Position numbers and translations under genes: made by a program. A stretch of 64,000 nt of DNA from Berghia stephanieae. Its lineage: Eukaryota; Mollusca; Gastropoda; Nudibranchia; Aeolidiidae. Location: contig CM067454.1 in NCBI GenBank assembly GCA_034508935.3, forward strand, positions 35,645,682 to 35,709,681, written 5' to 3'. The notes under the pieces were generated by a model. The model was not told the origin of the DNA. It saw only the letters and a program-made list of their open reading frames with translations, and did no database searches. Position 1 is the first letter of the stretch; each line of letters opens with the position of its first letter. Positions 22,938 to 36,279 of the stretch are shown here, one piece after another.

Positions 22938-24660
22938 TATTGATAATTACACTATTTCAGTATTTACCAAACACAAAATGATATAAAACAAATGTCAAAT
23001 CTGGTAACCAGCTGGTAATATTAGCATATAATGGCAATCATAATAAAATGTTGAAACAAGCTTTAATATTTGAATGTGTATGATTTGGACTTACAAAGCG
23101 AGCGTTTTAATTGAAATTCAGCTCCATTGAAAGGTAACAGCTCTTGGCATCGAAAAGAGAGGAAGGTAAAAAAGGGTTATATCAGAAATGATCAGAAGTA
23201 CTGTCAATGCAATGTCAATCCATATGTGTGTACCGTGACATTTGCAAAGGACGACGCCAAGAGAGGCTGTAAACGCACATCAATATCAATTAAATAGATA
23301 TAGGCCAAGGAGGGCTTCAGTATAGTTGTCCTTGATATAGGCCTATGCCCAATCAATAAAGAAATAATTTATTTTCAATTAAGAAATCACTTCTCACATA
23401 AAGATTAATCCATCTGACTGTCGCTCTCCTAGCGAAAGACATCAGATAGGACCCGGGCAAAATCACGTGGTCATAACAAAACAAAGACACGGAGCCACAT
23501 GAAAAATAATATTGATATAAGAATATGGGAATGAAGAGATAACTAGGGTTTAAACTGGCTTGGCAGCTAATGCTCTCCGCCTTCAAGGAAATTCCACCCA
23601 TAAATCAATTAATAACTTGTGATATTCATTTTTCCAAAAAACATTTTTCAGAGAACATTTTGATTGGTTATACGAGTATCTAGTTGTGATTTTCTCATTC
23701 AAAAAACAAAGATAATTTTATTGTGACAAAAGTTAGATAAAATTAATTTCAAAGGTCACTTTTCTAAATTTACTCTCTTAGACTCTTGGGCAACTTATTT
23801 AATCTAGGAAGTTGGGATAGCTTCAGAGACATTCAACTGAAAACCTATTGTACTCGCTGGTTTATTTTGTTGCTAAATACTCTACAGACATAAAATTACT
23901 TAATTTGTTTCAAGTTTTTTCCAGGTAGAATGATGTTATATGATTTTGAAATTAAAACCTCATAGAGTATAAGCAAATATATGCTATTTTACCCTTTTCT
24001 TAGTCTTTTCTTATTTGAAATATTTTTAATGATTTTTAAAATAAAACTTGTAACATACAAAAAATCCTCAAAACAATGACATCATTTAGCTCAACTACTT
24101 CAATTTCCAATTTTGCTTGATTTTGCATTTTAGGTGGCAAGAGTAACCACAGAGACACTTGCATAAAAATCATAGGTCCTAGATGTAGACATTTTTACTT
24201 ATATTAAAGCTGAGTAGTGTATAAAGTATTTATAAGCTCTAGAAAGTCCAAGTTGTCCACGTTTTATTCAGTTCAAATGGAAAGATATAAGCAACTCCAA
24301 GGCACGTTTAGTACTAAATATGCATCCACATGCATAATATGTATTCTTTACATTGATAATTTATCTAAGAAATGATAAATAACTGACCACCACAACATTT
24401 TACAGGGATATATAGACACTCATCAGTAACTCCCTCCTCCCCCCCCCCCCCTCCCCCCACGAACGGATTTCGGTGGATTTTTAATATACGTGATAACCAG
24501 CATAAAATGTTCAACCAAATAAGTTAAATTTAGCTTGGGGACAATTTCTTCCGGAAAGTCTATCGTTTTTTTTTTTTTAGCTTAAGTCTACTGGACTATA
24601 TGTGGTGCTTGGGGTGATTAAAAATAAAATACAAGCACAGAATGGAAATGAACTAAACGG
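22938..24660. other. Intergenic AT-rich sequence, no gene seen
   Basis: About 1.7 kb without recognisable coding motifs or repeat families. It contains a C-rich run near 24436-24457. Confidence 0.5.
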
Positions 24661-25299
<639 letters not shown>

Positions 25300-25726
25300 T
25301 AGTAATGCAGTTTTATTAGTAGAAATATTGACCCCTTCCTACATTATTATTATTAGTCATTGTGTCTTTTTTCTAAGGCTTGCAATGGGAATAAGCAATT
25401 TACATGGATCATCCAGGGCATCGCTCTATATACGAACATAATTATTCAGGAGGGATCCTGTGCCTAAGTCTGGGTGGGACTTAACATAGTAAGATTGCTT
25501 TTCGCTTCATCGACCTCTGTTTTCTGAAAAAACTTACCCCATTTTTTTTCGTGTACATTTTAAAAAGCGAACTTAAATTTTAAGTGCACAAGAGATGTAG
25601 ACCGGGTCTATATAATTTGTTGTCTAACACCAAAGCTTCCACAACGAAGGGTCATACAATTATAAAGTTTTGCATCACTCAAAAAGGCTGACTGAGAATA
25701 TAAGATTTATTTTTATTTATTTATTT

Positions 25727-27774
25727 CACTGCGTGGCATTTTCCCCTCTGAGCGGTATTTCAGTGCTAAGTCAACCTGACCCCATTAGTGGGGTCAGCCC
25801 ATGGGAAGAACAGGTAGCGGTCAGGAGGAATCTGTGATGCCGCTGATGGTAATTAATTGTTGCAATATTTCATGGTATTGCTCAGTTGCTAACACAAATA
25901 TGAAAATTGTTCCCTCACCACAAGCAAAGCAAAGGTTTCTTTCATCATATGCCATGGTTGATAGTAATGTATCCTCTTAAGACTGCTCATAAGAGAGGTG
26001 TCAATTTAGTGGTTTTTGAGCTATCAATGAAATTAATTTGTTGTAATTTGCATATCAATAATTTAATTCCCAGCGGCAGAAAATGATTGAAACAAGCATC
26101 ATTATAAAGTAAAATTGATGATCTTGACACATGCCAAGTTTTGTTGTCCGGGCAGTAAAACCTTAAAAGAAATGAATTTTTTATTGTAAATTTCATATTT
26201 GGCATGACTTGGTGAGATCCTTATTTTCTCTCCCATAGTATTCCATGCCATGAATTATGTCCAAATATCAGTTTAGGAATAAAATATAAACCATTAGACG
26301 AAAATAATACTAATATTATTTTTTAAGCATTTAACTGATTTAAATATGAGTTTTGGGCACATTTGAAAGCCAACTTTTTAATGGCTTGATAACTTTTTTC
26401 TATACTTAAATCCCTTACGATTCAAGTCAAATTTGTTTTTTTTTTTATTACTGTTAGGCATTATAGTTTGAAGATGTATACGGTACTGCTTTTGTGTGGT
26501 TGTCTCAGGAAATGCCGACTTTATAGTGTCATATAGGTGTCAATGTTTAGGGTATTCTTGCATGTTGAATAAGTAATATAATGTAAGGTCAAGTTCTCCT
26601 TTTGTGCATAAGTGAATGTGTTAACTTTTTATAGACTGAAGCGTCCAGATATATATATGGCAGTGATATCCCAAAAATTAAATAAATGATCTTGCTGTGG
26701 TATGCCTGTGGTGTTGTACTGATTTGACTCTGATTGTTATTCAGTTGTTTTATCTCTAAATTTGATTGACTGGAGTTCAATGGTATATCAGATGACTCTA
26801 TAAAACAATGACTAAATGTGTATTCTTGAAGGAAAGGAGATGATTCTATATAACCTGTATCGACAGTGTGTTCGTTTTGAATGTAGTTGGTCAATAAGGA
26901 GAAAAAGGTTACGACTTGGAATAAACTATATGCCCTCATAATTTTGAATCCTCTTTTGTCCACATACTATGTCCGTCTGTTTGAGCAAATCATCTAATTT
27001 AACAGTACCAGTGGTTAGTGTTAGTTGTAATTGATGATTGTTACTGCAATATTTGTAGCATGTCCAGTAACCTTGTTGGGTGATTGATTTTAATCTTGTA
27101 AAGAAGTCATACTTTATAGGCAGATTGATAGTAAATTGAGATATTGACATCATACACAATATTAGTTTTTAGTTTTTACTGGTCAATAAAATATTATCTT
27201 TATGAGTTATTTTACCACATAAAGACATAAATCATATCAGTTTACTGTTATGATCAACACAACTGTTTGAGAGGAACGGAATTGGTAAAAACAATATACA
27301 GAACTTACTAAACCATGAATAAATCAAGAAAATCAACTGCCAATATGATAATATTGCACAGGAACATAGATGCATATATGTACTTTTGATATTTATTAAA
27401 ATTCTTGAGATACTGCCGCTGAATTTTGAATAACAAATTTTTTATTTAAGTGCACCATAATTTACAAGCACTTAAAATTAGATCAACAATTTGTGATATT
27501 CAAAGAAAACTATTAACCACAAGAATGTCAAATGTTCACTGATGTTTAGAAAGACAACTGATTTTTCAAATCAAAATAATGAAGTGAAAGAGTCTGTTAT
27601 TGTTTTCCCGCTATACCGACATATTATAAGACCATAAATATCCATAATTGCCCCAATTGGACACGGCACTGCCTGATACCAGTTGAACTCCAATGACCTC
27701 ATGCAGGTAGCGAGCAGGAAGGGTTATTGGTCCCTTGGGAGTTCCAACTGAAATAGCGCTGATTCCACGCAGTG
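25727..27774. mobile_element. AT-rich non-autonomous DNA transposon, copy 2, both ends present
   Basis: Left end cactgcgtggcattttcccc with ctctgagcggtatttcag; the right end, read in reverse, is cactgcgtggaatcagcgct then atttcag. The terminal inverted repeats therefore match over about 25 bases, with a gap. The 8 bases outside each end are atttattt (25719-25726 and 27775-27782). An 8-bp duplication suits the hAT or P superfamilies, but the flanking DNA is simple, so this could be chance. The 2,048-bp interior is AT-rich and non-coding. Copy 1 lies 8 kb upstream in the same orientation. Confidence 0.68.
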
Positions 27775-27782
27775 ATTTATTT

Positions 27783-28342
27783 ATTTCACTTTCGTTAGTC
27801 TGTCAAGACTCTGGTATTAGGCTTTTAACGAAATCGGGTCGAACGAGACGCCGAACGCCGAACCCGAACGGATATAGCCTTCTCACGTGACCATGAACGA
27901 GATCTGGATAGTGAAGACTCTCTCAAGCGGTATGCAGCATCGGATCTAAGGTCACGTGATAGAGGATAGCTTGGGTTGCTGTTGGCTTGTGTCAGGGGAG
28001 GGACAAGGTCAGTGTCATTCAATAGTATATAATTGTGCACGTGGCGCTCTATACAGAGAGAAAATTATAAATTGATTACGGGCGAAGGTGGGGGGAGGGG
28101 ATGGGGGGGGGGGGGGGGGGGGTTTGACCCACAAACGATCGAGGTGTTGGGCTTCGGGTAGACCATGATACGAAATCAAAGAGAAAAGGCCGCTGGTACT
28201 TGGATGGTGGAAATGGTTGGGGGGTGGGGGGTGGGGGGGGGGGGGGTAGTGACAATCAGCATGGGATGTATATATTAACATTAATAATATAGGCAATAGA
28301 TGAGCAGGGATGTGTATTGTTTGTGTATTGTTTGTATATGTT

Positions 28343-28374
<32 letters not shown>

Positions 28375-28824
28375 CGCGCGCGCTTGTGTGTGAAAGAGAT
28401 TACACAAAAATACCTTTCTCGGGAGCTTCCAAAAGATTACGTATTCGATAAATTTGAAAACCACATTGTTGAGCAGCTTGCAGAAAGGAGAACATTTATC
28501 TTTGTTTCACAAAAATAGGTTTAGAAATAAAAAATTTTTCTAGTAGATTGATTTTGAAAAAAATATTGCTCAATTTTTTAAATTTAATGATAGTTTCTTT
28601 ATTTTCCGGTCGGTTTTCTTGATTTATATCTCATTTTTCAATTCTCAATGCGACGAGCACACTGATGTATCTCGTGTGATTCAAAAGCGTTGTTTGTTTT
28701 TTAAAATATATATATATATACTGAGAGTCCTCACTAATTAATTCCTGAGCGTTGATATGGTGACGCAGTTATTACATACAAGACCTTGCAGTCGAGTCGG
28801 CAGGGCTTTTGGGTTACACAATCA
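27783..28824. other. Intergenic sequence with G homopolymers and a TG repeat
   Basis: Contains G runs near 28103-28122 and 28235-28247 and a (TG)n/(CG)n stretch at about 28338-28390. No gene recognised. Confidence 0.5.
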
Positions 28825-29280
28825 CTATTTACTAGTGCCGCGCTGAGGACCGGTCCTTGGGACCGGTCCCACGGTCTTTTAGCTGTGAACCGGAGACCAG
28901 TCCCAAAGAGGAAGACCGGCGGCGGTCCTCACTTCTTATCACCTTTCAACGGTCTCGCGCCATACAACTTCCCCAGCGATTCGTTGCCTCGGTTCTTTGC
29001 CTATCTTCCACCAATCACCACCCATCCACTTAATTAATCGCACCCACCCCCCTTTGCAATACACTAAACGACACAGACGACCACCTCCCTCCACTCCGCA
29101 AACCGCCCTTTCGTGTGTGAGATGGGGGAACAGGAGGCGCACGCCTTGGACGATTCCATTATACGGGGTAAATTTCAAAATTTACTACACCATAATGATC
29201 GCAATGACAATGATCTATGATGAAGGCATGACCCCTCTTCTCTAATGGGTTATTGTTTGAAATATTTGTGACTACTAAAG

Positions 29281-29322
<42 letters not shown>
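29281..29322. repeat. (TG)n microsatellite
   Basis: Pure TG run inside the hAT-type element. Confidence 0.95.
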
Positions 29323-29323
<1 letters not shown>

Positions 29324-29548
29324 TCGAACCTAGCAAGTAGCAAGTCTGATTTTTTGTTTTCTTTTGTCCATCTCTTGTCGCAACTCCTTTCTATCGCATT
29401 GTTGTCATTTAAAATAATACAATAATATTAAAATTTCGTTTGGTGTTTTAACTAATCAAATAATATGAGTTTCATTAGTTTCTTCCTTCCAAAAAAAACA
29501 GTTATAACGTCTGTATTTTTAAAAGGTCCAATAGAATATTTGGGGACC

Positions 29549-29700
29549 CCGATAGCTCAGTTGATAGAGCACTCTCTTTATACGCAAAGGGCCAGAGATC
29601 GATCCCGGGTGCAGTCGAGTTTTTTCTGAATCCCTGTCTACTCAGCAGTGAATGGGTAGCTGGGTTTGTTAGAACTGGCGAAAAGTCACCATCGACCCCA
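29549..29700 (+). mobile_element. tRNA-derived SINE, family C, partial
   Basis: ccccgatagctcagttgata then gagcactctctt (A box) and agagatcgatcccgggtgca (B box), with a body containing cagcagtgaatgggtagctg. Same family as 21696-21951 but truncated at the 3' side. Confidence 0.75.
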
Positions 29701-29790
29701 CTTATTACTTATTACTTATTACCGCATCCACCCCCTCTTATTATAACTTTACGTCTCTCTCTTACTCTTCAATGCTCGCTGCCCTCTCAT

Positions 29791-29821
<31 letters not shown>

Positions 29822-30246
29822 TAGGAGTTGCGTGTGTGTATAAACGCCACGAACAACTCGATCAACGCCTTGGGTGATTCCATTATCTCCGTTAATGGGG
29901 ATAAATTTCAAAATTTATTCACGCTAAATTATCGAAGTAACAATGAAGTACTGTGAGCAAATAAAGAAGGCATCACCCCTCTTCTCTAATTAGGTTACAA
30001 TTTGAAATGTGTGTGACTACTCCTTGTGTTTTACTCCTGTAGACCACGCTTTTTGCGGTCCCAAGTCTTTAACGGTTCAAGAATGAACGATCCCACGGTC
30101 CCAAAGGTCAAAACGGTTCGAACTTCCAACAGTCTCTCAGGAATGTTCAATGTCGAAAAGGACCGGTCCTTGCGGTTTTCATTTCCCAGGGACCGTAGGA
30201 CCGTGGTCCTTAAGCTTGCCAAGGACCGCCCCGCACTACTATTTAC

Positions 30247-30831
30247 CCATCGGTCAGCGGTACTCTTTGATGTATACAACACTCACCGCCTTTACGCAAA
30301 GCCGCCTGCCCATAAATCAAGAGATGGTCTCCTCACTGTTCACAAGCGAACTGTCAAACGAGCAATCGATGATTGGATAAGAATCTCAAGATCTCACATA
30401 ATAAGGTAAGTTTTGGAGAGGTGATATTCCCCCACCCGTCATCGGACAGAACTTTCATTGCGTTATATCCTAGGTGAACAGACAGTAGGTCACATAGCCC
30501 GGAAGAGAATCGATTCTATTGGGGGCCTAAAAACTGGGCCTCAATGAATCTGTACGAATAACGAAACGTTTAAAACGCTTTTTAAAAGTGCCTCTCTACA
30601 ACTATTTTTATTGAGAAATTATATTTTTCATGATTATAGTTTAAATACATATTACTCTGATGATAGCTAACCTTGATTATAATTGCTTAAATCACAGATG
30701 GGTTAATTAAGGGCAATTCAAATTGATAGTTATTATTTTGTAAACAGTACGAAATATCAAGAAGAAACCCCATAAAATCTGAATATTTCTAGTTCTATGA
30801 CACATTGCCATATTTATGGACAATAAAGATC
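30247..30831. other. Intergenic, no gene seen
   Basis: Unique sequence between the hAT-type element and the (ATT)n tract; no exon recognised. Confidence 0.45.
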
Positions 30832-31188
<357 letters not shown>

Positions 31189-31847
31189 GGATGATTATCA
31201 TGACATGATTACTACTTATTACTAAGAAGACTATATCTATTTCATATTTCATTGTTATTAGTTGTTAGTTCATATTCTCCATTAGCATTGACATGTACTT
31301 TTAATCTAAGTCTATTAACTTAAGAGTAATAGTAGTGAGGGATAGAAATGCTATTATTCACATTGTTGGAATACAACTTGACAAGTAGTCAAGCAAGAAA
31401 AAGAAAGTGAAAAATATCCAAATCTAAGGGTGTCTACTTACATGCCATGAATATCACAACCATAAATTAATCCTCAGAAATATTTATCCAAATAAGAAAT
31501 ACACCATAATCTTAATCCATTGGAAGAATAATCCAGATGATTCCATTTCATGACACAATTTGTACCTCACTCTGCGTTTAACGGGCTTGTGACCGTCACA
31601 ATCAAAATGTGGCCGCATTAAGGTTTTTTTTTTTTAAATTTTAAATAAACAAATACATAGAAATACATACATGGCCCTGTAAGTAATATTGGCAATTCTG
31701 AGGATATAAGAAGAAAATTATTTGAGAGTGTCTCTGAAATTCGAGAATTAATATTCACATTCATGGACATAAAAATTTAACATTGGGGCATGGGGGGGGG
31801 GGGGGGGGGGGGGGGAAGAGAGAGAAAGGATGCTTGATAATGATGTC
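31189..31847. other. 3' flank of the P-type transposon, with a G homopolymer
   Basis: AT-rich, with about 25 G at 31791-31815. The P-element 3' terminus should lie in or near here, but I could not identify its inverted repeat. Confidence 0.4.
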
Positions 31848-33931
31848 TTATGTTGATGCTCCACTGTAATCAACATCTGTTGTCATGCTCTCCAGCATGA
31901 GCTTGGCACGATCAATGGTATTGGTATGTGAGGCATTCTCTACTGAAATGTTATAGTTACACCCTGCTGATCTGCGTAAGTGACCAAAATGGCTTTCAAT
32001 ATCATCCTGTTGAAAAATACCAAGAGAAAATTTGCCAAATCAATAAAGCACTTGCAGGTCCAGAAGAGAGCCTTGGCTGTATCTGCTGTAAGAGAATGCA
32101 TACGAGGATTGGAAAGTGGAGTAAGACGTAATGCGATATCTGCCAACGAGTTCAGAATATCCAGCTGGTGATGCTCCTCATCCCTGATTACTGCCATATC
32201 AGGATCTCGAAGTCGAGTCTGTCGGAGAGGATCTTTTGTATTGAAAACTTTCCATAAACATATCACATTATCAATGAATATAGCCGTATCTTTCCATGAC
32301 TGTGTCGAAGCTGATGAAGACTTGAGGGCTGCACTTGTTTTTTCTGAAAAGACATCAAGAACAAGAGAAACTTTCTGCTTTTCGATGTTAGAAGGCCTAA
32401 GACAAACATTATTTAATTTAGACATGCGCAATGAAAATTCAGATGTTTCATGATCGTATAGTGTTATCAAATCAGACCATTTAGCCATTTCTTGTCTGTG
32501 GGGTCAGGACTATCTAAAGGTGAAAAAGCAATGGTACCAGTTCTTTCTGAAATCCAATTATTACGTATGTTCTTTAGGTGAACTGGATCATAAATCAAAA
32601 AAAGAGGTTTGTGATTAGTTGAGATTGGGGATTTAGCAATCCAAGGCTTTTGCTCATCATCTCTGTCAAATTTCTGAAAAAAAGACTGATTTACTCTATT
32701 ATTATCACATACAATGGCGACAACATTTCCTCCACAGTTGTAATGACTTCAGCAACCTGTTGAAATTGAAATTCAGAAGTTAATGAATGACACGGAACAA
32801 GTCTGGCAAGGAAAGATTTTGAACCAAAAAAACATTTCACCATAATACCAAGCATTGTTGTAGCTGCTCTTGTCAGGATAATCATGAGCATAACCAAAGA
32901 CTTCACCACCACGATACGACAAAGAGGCTTTGATGTAAATTTCATCCACAATCAATATACATCCCCGGCTGCGCTCACTGATGCTCCTGAAAATAGAGGT
33001 AAATAAAGCTGCATCACTCATATTTTTGCTGACAGCAGTAATTTTCTGTAAAGTAGAAATGGATGGTAATTGTAAATAATTCCTAAGCTGTGAATATAGA
33101 GAACGAGACAATGAATACCAACTAAAAGCAGTAAAAAGGTCCTCTGTGGAGTAAATGCGTTTATTTTTAGAGGCATTAAGATTGTGAACATTACGTTGTA
33201 GAAATTTCACCTGTGGAACATCTTCATCATTGGAAATGACATACTTAATCAATGCATCAAGCCCACTCCAACACTTCACTTGCTTGTCACTAGAAATAAA
33301 GTCTGGATAATTCTTTATTTTTCTGACGCCCTTGTAGCATTCAAATGATAAAGCCAGAGAACCTGAGGAAGATAATATATTAAAAAAACATAGAAAAATC
33401 ACAGATTGGACCATCTCTACTTATACTACAGAAAGTGTAGAGCCCTCTTGCCTTTTCAAATCCAACAACACCTCCTACAGGATGGCCAAGAAGCATGTCA
33501 ATAAAGCGTTCATGAAAATCCTTTCCATCAAGCGAATCTCTTGCACGAAATTCAGCCATTTCATCAATAACAACAGCTCTTGACTCTGCTGTTGCTCTGT
33601 CTGTAGTACAAGTATGTCTGCCAGCCTGTAGAGGGATAGATGATTTTGGAACGTTAGGGAAAATAGAAGGTGGATCAGGTCGAAAGGCTCTTCCGCCGAC
33701 GGTTCGAATCATTTCAGTGTCTTTCGGCCAATGTAAAGAGCACACGCCCATGTTATCAGTCACATCCTCAAATTTCAATACATTAGGCAGACGTGAAATC
33801 CAAAGCCATTTTGTTTCATCGTCAGTTGGAAAACGATAAATAGAAATCTTTTCATCTGGTGCCGATGGTGGATTATCGCGAGTGGGACGATATCCACTTC
33901 GACAATTTACGACTGAGCACTTCCTCCCCAA
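31848..33931 (-). pseudogene. P-element-like (THAP) transposase, broken
   Basis: The N-terminal THAP zinc finger reads GRKCSVVNCRSGY ... IYRFPTDDETKWLW ... GVCSLHWP (33925-33720). The initiator position is TTG, not ATG. The catalytic core follows: CILIVDEIYIKASLSYRGGE (first Asp, about 32960), VCDNNRVNQ (second Asp, about 32705), DPVHLKNIRNNW (about 32590), the KWSDLITLYDHE and RPSNIEKQKVSLVLDVFS blocks (32480-32360), and DDIESHFGHLRRSAGC with the Glu (about 31990). The frame ends TAA 31848-31850. A 60-base gap in the first third fits a mini-intron. Beyond it there are about four frame slips (near 32870, 32735, 32490 and 32010), so it is inactive. All three expected catalytic residues are still readable. 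It is a DNA transposase, not a host THAP gene, although a domesticated origin cannot be excluded. Confidence 0.85.
33363..33426 (-). other. Probable mini-intron in the P-type transposase
   Basis: On the minus strand the THAP-side frame reads FC then a|gtataag, and about 64 bases later ttcctcag|gt. Splicing leaves A|GT (Ser) and joins FC to SLALSFECYKG without a frameshift. The length is short for an animal intron, but the signals and phase agree. Confidence 0.5.
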
Positions 33932-34202
33932 TTTATATTAAATCCTGTTGGAAATCACAAACAAATTAATCCTGAAATGTTAGAATGCTGTGGAAATAAG
34001 AATCATTTCATAAAAATCATTCTAAAAAGGGGAAAAAATCAAATTTAACAGTCTCTCATCAAAACACGCCATGTCTGATAACATTGGATGAGAAAGAGAA
34101 AGTAGAAATCTTGAGCCTTGACAAAACGAGGTTTCACTGCGTATTCTATGTCCGGTATGTAAGAGCTCCATGGTTATATCATATTAGCTCCGCCTCCTCT
34201 TT

Positions 34203-34385
34203 CTATTCCGGAGTGACGAGATTAGACGCGAGAAAAAACTGATCACGTGATCGGTAAGTCGTCCGTTCGGTGTCTGTTCGGTGAGCAACTATAACTCTGT
34301 AATCATCAGGGGATGGTAATCTTGTCAAACGCTTCGCTGCACGAGATTTATATGGTTCTCTCCCGTAAAAATCCCGATGATTCAT
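34203..34385 (-). CDS. Short ATG-initiated ORF, unknown
   Basis: A 60-residue frame starting MNHRDFYGREPYKSRAAKRL, rich in Arg, with no motif I recognise. It lies between the P-type transposase and a well-spliced minus-strand exon. Its ATG is real, but its phase does not join to the upstream exon. It may be spurious. Confidence 0.2.
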   Translation of the reverse strand: MNHRDFYGREPYKSRAAKRLTRLPSPDDYRVIVAHRTDTERTTYRSRDQFFLASNLVTPE

Positions 34386-34776
34386 TATAGACTTGTCAAA
34401 GATATTTTGTTTCTAATTTGGGGGTTGACTGTCAATTGGAATATGATTTTAAAAAACGTTTTAATTTTATCAAAAATACTTACGTTTATCGAAATTTAAG
34501 ATTTTAAATTCATTAAAAGGTAACTAATTTACATGGACCTTTAACCTAAAAAGGTACCCCGTTTAGATTTGGTTTAGGGAATTACCGATTGATCAGCGAT
34601 TTCCGGTCGACTGCAAACAAACACTGGATGGTTGTGATCAAGATTCAAGAATCAAGTTACTCCTCCTAACCTGTGTAACTCTGTTCAATGTAACAAAAGC
34701 TGCTTGGTAACGATATGAAAGAAATCTATCAATCGAGTTAAACAAGCGTTTGTGTTGCCTGGTAAGAGTAACTTAC

Positions 34777-34919
34777 GCTGACTTTTTTGAAGACTTCTCT
34801 GTCTCTACTTTCGACTTCAGTCTCAGTTCAGTAGTCTTAGCAGTGTCAGTAGCTTTTTGCACTTGGATAACATTTTCAAACTCAAGACATTTTAATTTGA
34901 CCCAGCCAAGTGGATGGTA
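34777..34919 (-). CDS. Internal exon of an unidentified minus-strand gene
   Basis: On the minus strand, gttttttcaag precedes the block and gtaagt follows it, giving a strong acceptor and donor. The 143-base exon is open in one frame: it begins YHPLGWVKLKCLEFENVIQV, continues QKATDTAKTTELRLKSKVET, ends in a Lys/Ser-rich stretch and leaves phase 2. The second half looks like a charged coiled coil. I do not recognise the family. No matching neighbouring exons were found on the minus strand; a LINE tail and the P-type transposon occupy the flanks. It may belong to a gene overlapping the 5' side of CWC25. Confidence 0.45.
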
Positions 34920-35339
34920 CTTGAAAAAACATAAATTTTGATACCTTATTATTATATGTTTCTCTACAACTAACGGTTCCAGAGTTATTTGTGTTTTCTG
35001 TTGAAAATGTTAGTCAATTTTAGTTTTAGAGTGAGAGAATCTGTGATCTCACTGCTGCCTCAAAACCAGCATTTCGGGCGATCGGGAAAGTTTGGGTTTT
35101 GCAGTGGCCCACTAATTGTTTCAGTAATTTTGTTTCAATTAATAAATAAATGGCAAGTGTTGGATATCATTTTAAAGGTCAGTATTTTCGTAGGCTATAA
35201 AAATAATTTTCTTAAATATGGTATGTATGAATGATGAAATTTTTTGGGTTAAATGATGTTTTTTTTCCTAAAAAGTGGGGTTGATAGCAATTAAAATAAA
35301 ATAAGCGAACGAGTGTATCAATTTTGATACTTACTTAGA

Positions 35340-36240
35340 GATGATTTCCAGCTCAGATTCTCAATGATCCTCTTCGCTGGACTCAGGTGTCATCTTTGTT
35401 TCTTCCAGTTGCAGATGACCGTGAAGACAGAATGTGATGCTAGCCTTGTAATCATAGAAGATTTCTTGGTTTTTTCCAATAGCATAACAGTCTGTTCTTG
35501 AATGAGTAAGTGAATTAGCACTGCAACTTTCTCTGATAGACTGTTCCACACTTGAACCACTCTAACACCGAAACTATGCTTGCGCACATCTAGTCTGGCC
35601 CTTTGTGTGAAAAGTTTCTAGAGTTGCCCCTTGTTCCTATCCTCAGGGAGTGCCCGGGCCAGAGTTTAAGTAGATTACCAGCTTTTTGGTCATATTTTCC
35701 ATTTAACATTTTGTACACTTCAATCATGTCACCTCTTATTCTTCTATAAAGTGTTGGTAGTTTCAGTTTTCTAAATCTCTCTTCGTATGTCATCCCTTTC
35801 ATACTCAGGAGCTGCTTGGTAGCTCTTCTTTGGACGCCTTCTATGAGCTCGATGTGTTTACTTTTGAATGGTGCCCAGACTAAGCTGGCATATTCCATGT
35901 GTGTTCACACTAGTGCTTTGTACAGTGGAATGAAAGTATCTTCATTTAGGTATTGAAATATTCGGCGAATAGTTGCAATCATTGCAGTTGCTTTTTTCAC
36001 TTTCTCGTTGATGTGCTTTTCAAAGCTTTAGATCATTATCGATGATAACTCCAATATCTTTTTCTTCATCCACCAACTCACGTTCATTTCCATTAGATTA
36101 TATCTGAAGTTTTCGTCTGGATTTAGGTTTCCAATGTGCATATGTTTGCACTTATCAGGGTGAAATCTTAGCAACCACCTTTTACTCCATGATGCGAGTT
36201 TGCCTATATCCTCTTGCAATGTGTGCATATGATCTGGTGC
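35340..36240 (-). mobile_element. LINE 3' fragment (C-terminal RT, CR1/Rex1-like), broken
   Basis: On the minus strand it runs LQEDIGKLASWSKRWLLRFH then PDKCKHMHIG (36225-36130), then MEYASLVWAPFKSKHIELIE and GVQRRATKQLLSM (35898-35800), RGDMIEVYKMLNGKYD and HSFGVRVVQVWNSLSEKV (35580-35530). This order (thumb and post-RT helices ending in a WNxL motif) is typical of CR1/Rex1/L2-type RT proteins. The upstream RT domain is absent (5' truncation) and the frame changes at least twice. Confidence 0.75.
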
Positions 36241-36279
36241 GGCACATTTTTTGAGGGATGAAGGCAGTTGGTTCCATAA

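Larger units (their letters stand above)
28833..30238. mobile_element. Non-autonomous hAT-type transposon, 1.4 kb
   Basis: Left end tagtgccgcgctgaggaccg; right end in reverse tagtgcggggcggtccttgg. The outer 8 bases on both sides are identical: ctatttac at 28825-28832 and 30239-30246. TAGTG ends and an 8-bp duplication are hAT hallmarks. Both subterminal regions are packed with GGACCG/CGGTCC motifs (for example accggtccttgggaccggtc at 28849), as expected for transposase-binding repeats. There is no transposase ORF. The interior holds a SINE (29549-29700), a (TG)n tract, a G homopolymer and an internal direct repeat (about 29140-29280 and 29860-30025). Confidence 0.82.

Noticed and set aside
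22726-22986. 86-residue ORF with its counterpart at 56394-56666
   Set aside because: Both lie in the palindromic MITE, and the reading frame exists only because the arms are complementary.
29549-29620. Functional tRNA gene with gatagctcagttgatagagc
   Set aside because: Acceptor-stem pairing was not found, and the sequence continues into the family C SINE body.
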